A stretch of DNA of 5,143 bases from NCBI GenBank assembly GCA_029051445.1, contig JAIDKP010000128.1, positions 1 through 5,143 on the forward strand, given 5' to 3'. The notes under the pieces were generated by a model. That model saw only the letters and a list, made by a program, of their open reading frames with translations. It was not told the DNA's origin and did not search any database. This document shows, piece after piece, positions 1 through 5,143 of this stretch. The position numbers and the translations under genes are program-made. The DNA comes from Muribaculaceae bacterium (GTDB lineage Bacteria > Bacteroidota > Bacteroidia > Bacteroidales > Muribaculaceae). The stretch's first letter is position 1, and the number at the start of each line of letters is the position of its first letter.

Positions 1-76
1 TTTCGGTGTGGTCAAAAAATGTCCATGAGCCGGCAAGAAAGAGGATTGCGGATATGACAGGCAGATAACAACGTTA
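1..76 (-). pseudogene. In-frame continuation of the small membrane protein beyond a TAA stop
   Basis: Directly after the TAA at 76-74, the same minus-strand frame runs open for 24 codons to the window edge. It reads RCY and then LPVISAILFLAGSWTFFD, a typical third transmembrane segment. From memory, small multi-spanning membrane proteins of Firmicutes and Bacteroidetes often have a Gly, a short basic linker and an aromatic-Leu-Pro turn before such a helix. The spacing from Gly (in FGMKFM) to Leu-Pro here fits that pattern with the stop sitting at a linker position. This suggests a single substitution to TAA with no shift of frame. A sequencing error or a truly short gene with chance downstream hydrophobicity cannot be excluded. 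The true C-terminus lies outside the window. Confidence 0.5.
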
Positions 77-268
77 CATAAACTTCATGCCGAAGATAAT
101 GCCTGTAATCACTGAATATGCCGGGTTTACAATGAAAAACAGTAACATGCAGAAAGCCATTCCGGAACATGCCGGTGAGAATTTAGCCACAATAGCCGGA
201 AGAAGATACATGATCGCAAATGAAGTTGCGATAACGCGTTGTGTTATTCTCTTATTGTTTGTTGCCAT
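74..268 (-). CDS. Small hydrophobic membrane protein, probable N-terminal piece of an interrupted gene
   Basis: I do not recognise a named family. The 64-residue product has a short basic start (NNKRITQR), then a hydrophobic stretch at about residues 11-29 ending in LLPAIVAKF, a small turn rich in Ala, Cys, Ser and Gly, and a second hydrophobic stretch at about 35-60 containing the LLFFIVNPAYS segment. Two transmembrane helices in the inner membrane are therefore likely. The ATG at 268 lies 12 bp after the rluD stop codon on the same strand, so it is probably the third cistron of the PASTA-rluD operon. The frame ends at TAA (76-74), but the same frame stays open past this stop and encodes another membrane-like segment, so the 64-residue protein may be a fragment rather than a complete gene. 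No function can be assigned from the sequence. Confidence 0.6.
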   Translation of the reverse strand: MATNNKRITQRVIATSFAIMYLLPAIVAKFSPACSGMAFCMLLFFIVNPAYSVITGIIFGMKFM

Positions 269-280
269 TGATGCGGGTGT

Positions 281-1372
281 TTAGAATGGGCATGTGCGCC
301 ACTTCTCGATGAGTGCTGTCATGTCGGCAGGGAGAGGAGCGGAAAAATCCATTTCTTTGCCGGTTTGTGGATGTCGGAATCCCAAAGTGCGGGCATGTAG
401 TGCCTGCCGTGGGCAAAGTGCCATGCAATTGCCTACAAACTGGCGGTAACGCGCAGTGTCGAGTCCGCGTAGAATTTTGTCGCCTCCATACCGGGCATCG
501 GCAAACAGCGGATGACCGATGTGTGTCATGTGCACGCGTATCTGGTGTGTGCGTCCGGTTTCGAGTCGGCAGGTGATAACTGAAACGTAGGTGAGCAGTT
601 CTTCAACGTTGTAATGGGTGACAGCATGTTTGCCCTGGTCGCTTCCTTCAGGATATACGGCCATTTTGAGGCGGTCGCGTATGTCGCGTCCGACATTTCC
701 TATTACCGTTCCTTGTCGTGGCTCGGGAGTGCCCCAGCACACGGCAGTATATTCGCGGCGTGTCGTTTTGTTGAAAAACTGGCGGCCGAGGTCGGTTTTG
801 GCATCAGGTGTTTTTGCCACGACAAGCAGGCCGGAGGTGTCCTTGTCAATGCGGTGTACAAGGCCGAGGCGCGGGTCGTTCACATCATAGTCTGGCGTGT
901 CTCGGAAATGCCATGCAAGTGCATTGACGAGAGTGCCGGTGTAGTTGCCGTGGCCCGGATGTACGACCATGCCGGCGGGTTTGTTTACGACAAGTACAGT
1001 GTCGTCTTCGTAGACTATATCAAGCGGAATGTCCTCGGCGATGATCTCGTTTTCGTATCGTGGACGATCCATGACAATCGAGACTACATCAAAGGGCTTG
1101 ACGCGATAGTTGCTTTTTACGGGGCGTCCGTTTGCAAGAATACAACCGGCATCGGCGGCCTGCTGTATGCGATTGCGCGATGATGCTTTAGGCATGCGTT
1201 CGACAAGAAATTTGTCAACGCGCAGTAGCGTTTGCCCTTTGTCTGCAACAAAGCGGAAATGCTCATATAGACCGGATGCGTTTTCTTCTTCGCTGTCGGC
1301 TATATCGGGGTCATCGACGTTGCTGAGCATGATACCGTCGGGTAGCGGGTTAAACTCATCGTCAGATATCAT
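281..1372 (-). CDS. rluD: Ribosomal large subunit pseudouridine synthase, RluD/RluA family
   Basis: It isomerises uridines to pseudouridine in 23S rRNA. E. coli RluD modifies the three uridines of helix 69, and I infer the same target here. With the start at 1372 the protein has 363 residues: an acidic N-terminal tail (about 1-38), an S4 RNA-binding domain (about 47-94, LLRVDKFLVERMPKASSRNRIQ onward), and the catalytic domain. The catalytic domain includes VVNKPAGMVVHP, the signature HRIDKDTSGLLVVAK with catalytic Asp176, and the conserved LETGRTHQIRVHM block near 270. The ATG at 1372 is preferred because it gives an 11-bp overlap with the upstream PASTA stop, suggesting translational coupling, and a tail resembling other Bacteroidales RluD proteins. 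An in-frame ATG at 1402 would add ten residues and deepen the overlap to 41 bp. The family and its key residues look intact. The exact paralogue (RluD rather than RluC or RluA) rests on overall resemblance. Confidence 0.93.
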   Translation of the reverse strand: MISDDEFNPLPDGIMLSNVDDPDIADSEEENASGLYEHFRFVADKGQTLLRVDKFLVERMPKASSRNRIQQAADAGCILANGRPVKSNYRVKPFDVVSIVMDRPRYENEIIAEDIPLDIVYEDDTVLVVNKPAGMVVHPGHGNYTGTLVNALAWHFRDTPDYDVNDPRLGLVHRIDKDTSGLLVVAKTPDAKTDLGRQFFNKTTRREYTAVCWGTPEPRQGTVIGNVGRDIRDRLKMAVYPEGSDQGKHAVTHYNVEELLTYVSVITCRLETGRTHQIRVHMTHIGHPLFADARYGGDKILRGLDTARYRQFVGNCMALCPRQALHARTLGFRHPQTGKEMDFSAPLPADMTALIEKWRTCPF

Positions 1373-1982
1373 CGCTGTTTCTTTCGGTTTCGTTGTCTTC
1401 ATCAGTACCGGCTCCGACTTCTATTATTACAGATGCAGTTGTGGGGATTTTCATTCCAGCCTGTAAAGGAAGTCCGTTGTAGCGCGCACCAAGCACAAGA
1501 TCTTTGTATTCCGAGGGAACTTTTACAATGTCCACTTTTTTCAGGCCTAATCCCTCGAATATCGATATGCCCTGACGTAGTGATGCGTTGATAAACTCAG
1601 GAACGGTAACGAGTTTAGGCGAGAAAGCCACGATTGTCAGATAGACGGTACGTCCCGGCTTTACCTTGGAGTTGCTCTTGGGATTCTGGTCAACAACCGT
1701 ACCGGGAGCGATAGTCGATTCAAAAATCGAGTCTGTGATCTCGGCTGTCATACCGGCTTTGCCAAGTATGTTTTCGGCTTGATTGTAATTCATGCCTCTC
1801 ACGCTTGGCACAACATCTTCATCTCCATGAAGTGTCCAGAGATCAAGCATTGAAAGCATGATCCATATCAGCACGAATGCTGCAAGTACAACGAGGATAA
1901 TATTCCAGAGTACCGGATATTTTTTGGGGAAGCCGCTCCAGCTCTTTGCCGAAGTGATGATCTTGTCTTTGTTCTTTTCCAT
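1362..1982 (-). CDS. Membrane-anchored PASTA-domain protein
   Basis: This 206-residue protein has a Lys-rich cytoplasmic start (about 1-22), one transmembrane helix (about 24-46, LWNIILVVLAAFVLIWIML) and a periplasmic part with two PASTA repeats. Repeat 1 (about 51-118) shows VVPSVRGMNYNQAENIL, then VVDQNPKSNSKVKPG. Repeat 2 (about 122-190) shows LVTVPEFINASLRQGISIFE, then a divergent LPLQAGMKIP ending. The C-terminal 15 residues are acidic. PASTA domains of Gram-positive Ser/Thr kinases and some penicillin-binding proteins sense or bind cell-wall material. Here there is no kinase or transpeptidase domain, so a wall-binding or scaffolding role is only an inference. The stop overlaps the start of rluD, and a promoter-like box lies a few bases upstream of the ATG, making this the first gene of the minus-strand operon. 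Confidence 0.88.
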   Translation of the reverse strand: MEKNKDKIITSAKSWSGFPKKYPVLWNIILVVLAAFVLIWIMLSMLDLWTLHGDEDVVPSVRGMNYNQAENILGKAGMTAEITDSIFESTIAPGTVVDQNPKSNSKVKPGRTVYLTIVAFSPKLVTVPEFINASLRQGISIFEGLGLKKVDIVKVPSEYKDLVLGARYNGLPLQAGMKIPTTASVIIEVGAGTDEDNETERNSDDI

Positions 1983-1986
1983 GTTG

Positions 1987-1994
1987 CAAAATTA
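1987..1994 (-). promoter_or_regulatory. Bacteroidetes-type -7 promoter box for the PASTA-rluD operon
   Basis: Read on the minus strand, this is TAATTTTG, an exact match to the Bacteroidetes primary sigma factor -7 consensus TAnnTTTG. It is followed by CAAC and then the ATG of the PASTA gene, so transcription would begin at or next to the start codon. I find no good TTTG-like -33 element at 19-21 bp upstream, which lowers confidence. Confidence 0.5.
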
Positions 1995-2074
1995 AGAAAA
2001 ATCGTATAAAGCAGGAGCGGTATTTGCTGATAATGGTTAAATTTGCAAGTCAAATTGAAAAAGACAATTGTTTA

Positions 2075-2082
2075 TAAATTTG
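2075..2082 (+). promoter_or_regulatory. Bacteroidetes-type -7 promoter box for the DUF5606-uvrB unit
   Basis: TAAATTTG matches the TAnnTTTG consensus exactly. A TTG at 2055-2057 could serve as the -33 element, but the 17-bp spacer is shorter than the usual 19-21 bp. The predicted mRNA would start around 2086-2090 and carry a leader of roughly 45-50 nt before the ATG at 2136. Confidence 0.5.
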
Positions 2083-2102
2083 GCAGGCATAGAATGCCTG
2101 CC
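2082..2102. repeat. Perfect 9-bp inverted repeat behind the plus-strand promoter box
   Basis: GGCAGGCAT (2082-2090) and ATGCCTGCC (2094-2102) are exact reverse complements separated by AGA. The left arm overlaps the last base of the -7 box and covers the expected transcription start. It lies between two divergent genes, so it cannot terminate either one. An operator for a dimeric regulator, or a 5' mRNA hairpin, are the plausible roles. Confidence 0.7.
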
Positions 2103-2118
2103 TGATGACAGAAATAAA

Positions 2119-2130
2119 TATAACGTTATA
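2119..2130. repeat. 12-bp perfect palindrome just before the DUF5606 start codon
   Basis: TATAACGTTATA is its own reverse complement and ends five bases before the ATG at 2136, in the ribosome-contact zone of the leader. It may be a protein-binding site or simply AT-rich chance, since no other copy is seen in the window. Confidence 0.45.
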
Positions 2131-2135
2131 CAGCC

Positions 2136-2591
2136 ATGCTTAAAAGAATTTTAGCTATTTCCGGCCGCCCCGGCCTTTACCGTCTCGTGAATCATGGAAA
2201 GAACAGTCTGATCGTGGAGTCGCTAATTGATGGCAAGCGTTTTCCTGCGTTTAATCATGAGAAGGTTATGTCGCTCGGTGATATCGCTATATATACTTCG
2301 GATGGCGGAGAGACCCCGCTTGCCGATGTGCTTGAGGGTCTGAAAGGTATTGAGAATGGTGCTGTTATTGATATAAAGACTCTTGAGAAGGAGGGTGCAT
2401 TGCGTGATGAGATAGCCAAGGCGCTTCCCAACTATGATGATGAGCGTGTGAAGAACTCTGATATCAAGAAGCTTTTTGCATGGTACAACTGTCTGATTGC
2501 TGCCGGTGTCGAGAAGTTCAAAGATGCCGAGGTCGCAGAAGATCAGGCTGCTGATGCAGCAGAGGCCGCTGATGAGACTCCGGCGGAGTAA
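2136..2591 (+). CDS. DUF5606 domain-containing protein
   Basis: This 151-residue soluble protein is of unknown function, from a family that I know only from Bacteroidetes. The N-terminal block (about 1-55) is the family hallmark: LKRILAISGRPGLYRLV, then GKNSLIVESL, then KRFPAF and SLGDIAIYT, which looks like a small beta-rich domain. The middle (about 60-127) is mostly helical, with PLADVLEGLK, ALRDEIAKALPNYDDERV and DIKKLFAWYNCLIAAGV. The tail (about 128-151) is low-complexity and made largely of Ala, Asp and Glu. There is no signal peptide or membrane helix, so it is probably cytoplasmic. The ATG at 2136 is well placed for the MLKRILAISG start typical of the family. It sits 38 bp upstream of uvrB on the same strand and likely shares a transcript with it. 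A functional link to repair is only suggested by position. Confidence 0.88.
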   Translation: MLKRILAISGRPGLYRLVNHGKNSLIVESLIDGKRFPAFNHEKVMSLGDIAIYTSDGGETPLADVLEGLKGIENGAVIDIKTLEKEGALRDEIAKALPNYDDERVKNSDIKKLFAWYNCLIAAGVEKFKDAEVAEDQAADAAEAADETPAE

Positions 2592-2629
2592 AACCGGGCA
2601 TTGCAGAATAATCTAACCGGGTCTTAATT

Positions 2630-4708
2630 TTGGATTTCAAACTGTCATCGGCTTATAGCCCAACAGGAGATCAGCCTCAGGCGATCGAGCAGATTGCGCG
2701 GGGAATAAGGCTTGGTGTGCCTGCCCAGACGCTTTTGGGCGTTACGGGCTCCGGTAAAACCTTTACTATGGCAAATGTGATCAAGGAGGTTAATAAACCT
2801 ACCTTGATCCTTAGCCATAACAAGACGCTTGCCGCTCAGCTTTATGGGGAATTCAAGACATTCTTTCCCGATAATTCTGTGCAGTATTTTGTGTCATATT
2901 ATGATTACTATCAGCCGGAGGCATATATACCGTCGGTAGACAAGTATATTGAAAAGGATCTGATGATCAACGATGAGATCGACAAGCTTAGGCTTGCGAC
3001 CACTTCGGCTTTACTGTCGGGGCGTCGTGATGTCATTGTCATTTCATCGGTATCGTGCATATATGGCATGGGTAATCCTGAAGATTTCAATGCCAATGTT
3101 GTGCGCGTTGCTGTAGGCGATAGAATTACTCGTAATGAGTTTCTGCGTCGTCTTGCCGAATCTCTGTATTCGCGGGATGAAGTGGAGGCTTCAAGGGGAA
3201 CGTTCAGGGTTAGAGGCGATACTGTTGATGTTCGTCTTGCCTATGAAGAAATAACGGTGCGTGTGGTGTTCTGGGGCGATGAGGTAGAGTCTATTTCCAC
3301 TATTCATAATACCGACGGCACTACACTTGGAATGCATGATGCATTCAAGATATTTCCGGCAAATATTTTTGTAACGACAAAGGAGCGCATCGGATCGGCT
3401 CTTGCTGAAATCGAGGCTGATCTTGAGGATCAGATTGATCATTTCAATCAGGAAGGCAAGGATATTGAAGGCCGCAGGCTTTATGAGCGTGTGAGCTATG
3501 ATATGGAGATGATCAAGGAGATTGGATATTGCTCGGGTGTAGAGAATTATAGCCGGTATTTTGATGGCCGTCAGCCCGGAATGCGTCCGTTCTGTCTTCT
3601 TGATTATTTTCCGGATGACTTCCTGACGATCATTGATGAAAGTCATGTGACGGTGCCGCAGCTACGTGCGATGTATGGCGGTGACCTGTCGCGCAAAATG
3701 AATCTTGTGGAATATGGGTTCAGGCTTCCGGCTGCACTTGACAACCGTCCTCTGAAATTTGAGGAGTTTGAGTGTCTGACACCGCAGGTTCTGTATGTGA
3801 GCGCTACGCCTGCCGACTATGAACTTGAAAAGTGTGAAGGCGTGGTTGTGGAGCAGATCATACGTCCGACCGGACTGCTTGATCCTGTGATTGAAGTGCG
3901 TCCGTCGATAAATCAGGTTGATGATCTTATCGAGGAGATACAGTTGCGAGTCGAGCGGGATGAACGTGTGCTTGTCACTACTCTGACAAAACGCATGGCG
4001 GAGGAGCTTAATGATTATATGCTCAAACTTGAGATGCGTGCGGCATATATTCATAGTGATGTAGACACGCTTGACCGGATACGTATTCTTGATGACCTGC
4101 GTGCCGGGAACTATGACGTGCTCATAGGTGTGAATCTGCTCAGGGAAGGGCTTGATCTGCCGGAGGTGTCGCTTGTAGCCATACTCGATGCCGACAAGGA
4201 GGGCTTTTTGCGTTCGCATAGATCTCTGACCCAGATCGTGGGTCGTGCAGCCCGTAATCTTAACGGTACGGTGATCATGTATGCCGATAAAGTCACGGAC
4301 TCCATGCAGCAGACGATTGATGAGACGGAGCGCCGTCGAGCGTTGCAGCTGAAGTACAATGAAGATAATGGCATAACACCACAGGCAATAGTGAAGTCGC
4401 GCGCTCCGATGATTGGTATAGATCTGAAAGACGGGGATGAAAAACGATCAGGTGGAAGCCGGCGTAAGGATCACTCGCAGCATCCGCAAGTCTCGCCATA
4501 TGAACGTGAATTGTCTCTTGAGGTTGATATTGCCGCAGATCCGGTAATTCCGTATATGAGTGCTTCGGAACTTGAACGCTCCATAGAACGTATGCGTCTT
4601 GAAATGGTTGAGGCGGCCAAAAAGATGGAGTTTATTGAGGCTGCCCGTCTGAGGGATGAGGTGCTGAAAATGGAACATAAACTTAAGGAGTTGAATTCCA
4701 ATAGTTAA
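2630..4708 (+). CDS. uvrB: UvrABC excinuclease subunit B
   Basis: UvrB is the ATP-driven damage-verifying subunit of nucleotide excision repair. UvrA loads it on damaged DNA, and it then recruits UvrC for incision. All hallmarks are present in this 692-residue protein: Walker A GVTGSGKT (37-44), the beta-hairpin with YYDYYQPEAY (90-99) that clamps the DNA strand, Walker B IIDESH (334-339), the SATPADYE motif (391-398), helicase motif VI QIVGRAARN (535-543), and a C-terminal UVR domain (about 647-682) that contacts UvrC. A basic, variable linker (about 605-625) separates helicase and UVR parts, and the total is slightly longer than E. coli UvrB (673). The start is TTG at 2630: it gives the family-typical MDFKLSSAY-type N-terminus, an in-frame TAA at 2609-2611 bars longer forms, and the next ATG would delete Walker A. 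It is probably co-transcribed with the DUF5606 gene. Confidence 0.97.
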   Translation: MDFKLSSAYSPTGDQPQAIEQIARGIRLGVPAQTLLGVTGSGKTFTMANVIKEVNKPTLILSHNKTLAAQLYGEFKTFFPDNSVQYFVSYYDYYQPEAYIPSVDKYIEKDLMINDEIDKLRLATTSALLSGRRDVIVISSVSCIYGMGNPEDFNANVVRVAVGDRITRNEFLRRLAESLYSRDEVEASRGTFRVRGDTVDVRLAYEEITVRVVFWGDEVESISTIHNTDGTTLGMHDAFKIFPANIFVTTKERIGSALAEIEADLEDQIDHFNQEGKDIEGRRLYERVSYDMEMIKEIGYCSGVENYSRYFDGRQPGMRPFCLLDYFPDDFLTIIDESHVTVPQLRAMYGGDLSRKMNLVEYGFRLPAALDNRPLKFEEFECLTPQVLYVSATPADYELEKCEGVVVEQIIRPTGLLDPVIEVRPSINQVDDLIEEIQLRVERDERVLVTTLTKRMAEELNDYMLKLEMRAAYIHSDVDTLDRIRILDDLRAGNYDVLIGVNLLREGLDLPEVSLVAILDADKEGFLRSHRSLTQIVGRAARNLNGTVIMYADKVTDSMQQTIDETERRRALQLKYNEDNGITPQAIVKSRAPMIGIDLKDGDEKRSGGSRRKDHSQHPQVSPYERELSLEVDIAADPVIPYMSASELERSIERMRLEMVEAAKKMEFIEAARLRDEVLKMEHKLKELNSNS

Positions 4709-4749
4709 TTCGGCTTTTTGACAGTGACGTAAAAATAGTGCTGTGTTGC

Positions 4750-4780
4750 TGTGAAAATGCGGAATTTTTTATTAAATTTG
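4750..4780 (+). promoter_or_regulatory. Promoter-like element for gyrB
   Basis: TAAATTTG at 4773-4780 matches the Bacteroidetes -7 consensus TAnnTTTG. TGTG at 4750-4753 is a three-of-four match to the TTTG -33 element with a 19-bp spacer. Transcription would start near 4784-4788, giving gyrB a leader of about 60 nt. No convincing intrinsic terminator for uvrB is visible between 4709 and this site, so read-through from uvrB is also possible. Confidence 0.55.
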
Positions 4781-4797
4781 TGGTGCTTTTTCGATGA

Positions 4798-4813
4798 TTG
4801 CCATAAAAGGCAA
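4798..4813 (+). repeat. Short hairpin-forming inverted repeat in the gyrB leader
   Basis: TTGCC (4798-4802) and GGCAA (4809-4813) are reverse complements with a six-base ATAAAA loop. It would form a 5-bp stem in the 5' leader of gyrB, about 33 nt before the start codon. There is no U-tract, so it is not a terminator. The stem is short enough to be chance. Confidence 0.35.
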
Positions 4814-4846
4814 GGATACGGATTGAATGAGCAAGATTAATAGTTT

Positions 4847-5143
4847 ATGGTGGAAAAAGAAGAATATAGCGCCAGTAACATTCAGGTACTGGAGGGGTTG
4901 GAGGCAGTCAGAAAGCGTCCGGCCATGTATATCGGAGACATCAGCTCCAAAGGATTGCATCATCTGGTTTATGAGGTTGTCGACAATTCGATCGATGAGG
5001 CTCTTGCCGGATTTGCCGACCGGATTGATGTCACTATAAATGAAGATAATTCAATCACAGTCGTTGATAATGGCCGCGGTATTCCCGTGGACATGCATGA
5101 GAAGGAGCATAAAAGCGGTCTTGAAGTCGTGCTGACAATACTT
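4847..5143 (+). CDS. gyrB: DNA gyrase subunit B, N-terminal part (cut by window end)
   Basis: GyrB is the ATPase subunit of DNA gyrase, which with GyrA introduces negative supercoils. The window holds the first 99 codons with no stop before the end. The GHKL ATPase fold is clear: [11 protein letters not shown] (about 21-31), [18 protein letters not shown] (38-55) with the predicted catalytic Glu43 and the Mg-binding Asn47, and DNGRGIPVD (74-82) with the adenine-contacting Asp74, matching E. coli Glu42, Asn46 and Asp73. The [16 protein letters not shown] stretch at the end also follows the GyrB pattern. The motifs favour GyrB over ParE, whose Bacteroidetes form differs around the RPxMYIG region. 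The ATG at 4847 is the earliest possible start, because an in-frame TAG lies at 4841-4843. A GTG immediately follows as a lesser alternative. The rest of the protein, including the Toprim domain, lies beyond the window. Confidence 0.96.
   Translation, partial: MVEKEEYSASNIQVLEGLEAVRKRPAMYIGDISSKGLHHLVYEVVDNSIDEALAGFADRIDVTINEDNSITVVDNGRGIPVDMHEKEHKSGLEVVLTIL

Noticed and set aside
87..284. 65-codon plus-strand open frame opposite the small membrane protein
   Set aside because: The minus-strand reading gives coherent membrane helices and fits the operon spacing. The plus-strand product shows no such pattern.
614..1183. 189-codon plus-strand open frame opposite rluD
   Set aside because: It lies wholly antisense to a strongly conserved enzyme, has no recognisable domain, and its composition reflects the codon bias of the opposite strand.
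2548..2562. CTGCTG-ATG-CAGCAG inverted repeat near the 3' end of the DUF5606 gene
   Set aside because: It arises from Ala codons in the low-complexity Ala/Glu tail, has no U-tract, and lies inside coding sequence.
2592..2621. Direct repeat AACCGGG flanking the DUF5606-uvrB gap
   Set aside because: It is only seven bases, with a possible 4-bp CCGG pairing that is too weak to call a terminator or regulatory hairpin.
3191..4219. Two long minus-strand open frames (3191-3646 and 3662-4219) in the same frame, opposite uvrB
   Set aside because: They are antisense to the core of UvrB and show no family motifs. Long antisense frames are common opposite biased coding sequence.
4709..4740. Possible intrinsic terminator after uvrB
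   Set aside because: There are T-rich and A-rich runs but no GC-rich stem preceding a U-tract on the plus strand.
4827..5039. 70-codon frame starting at an ATG 20 bp before the gyrB start
   Set aside because: It runs out of frame through the conserved GyrB ATPase region and its product is not protein-like. A regulatory upstream frame is conceivable, but nothing supports it.
1..5143. Defence system, mobile element, CRISPR array or novel operon
   Set aside because: All genes but the first small membrane ORF are recognisable conserved chromosomal families. No transposase, integrase, repeat-spacer array, toxin-antitoxin pair or compositional break is visible.

Overview
The window looks like ordinary chromosome from a Bacteroidales bacterium, perhaps Muribaculaceae. 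The evidence is a Bacteroidetes-restricted DUF5606 protein, Bacteroidetes-type RluD, UvrB and GyrB sequences, TAnnTTTG-type -7 promoter boxes ahead of three transcription units, and little sign of Shine-Dalgarno sites. Family level is a guess from protein resemblance. I see no tRNA, rRNA, CRISPR array, transposon or phage gene.

Left half (minus strand, read from about 1982 down to 1): an operon of a membrane-anchored PASTA-domain protein, then an RluD-type 23S rRNA pseudouridine synthase whose likely start overlaps the PASTA stop, then 12 bp later a small hydrophobic protein. That last frame is interrupted by a TAA at 74-76, yet it continues in the same frame as a convincing membrane segment to the window edge, so it is probably a gene broken by a nonsense mutation.

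Middle (1983-2135): a 153-bp divergent promoter region. It has a -7-like box for each direction, a perfect 9-bp inverted repeat directly behind the plus-strand box, and a 12-bp palindrome just before the DUF5606 start codon.

Right half (plus strand): a DUF5606 protein, then after 38 bp uvrB (excinuclease subunit B, apparently starting at TTG), then a 138-bp intergenic region with its own promoter-like box, then the first 99 codons of gyrB, cut by the window end. gyrB is identified by translating the open frame from the ATG at 4847.

Functionally the window joins envelope (PASTA), ribosome maturation (RluD), DNA repair (UvrB) and DNA topology (GyrB) genes. Nothing here amounts to a new biological system. 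The points most worth a second look are the in-frame stop, the inverted repeats in the divergent promoter, the possibly leaderless PASTA mRNA and the TTG start of uvrB.
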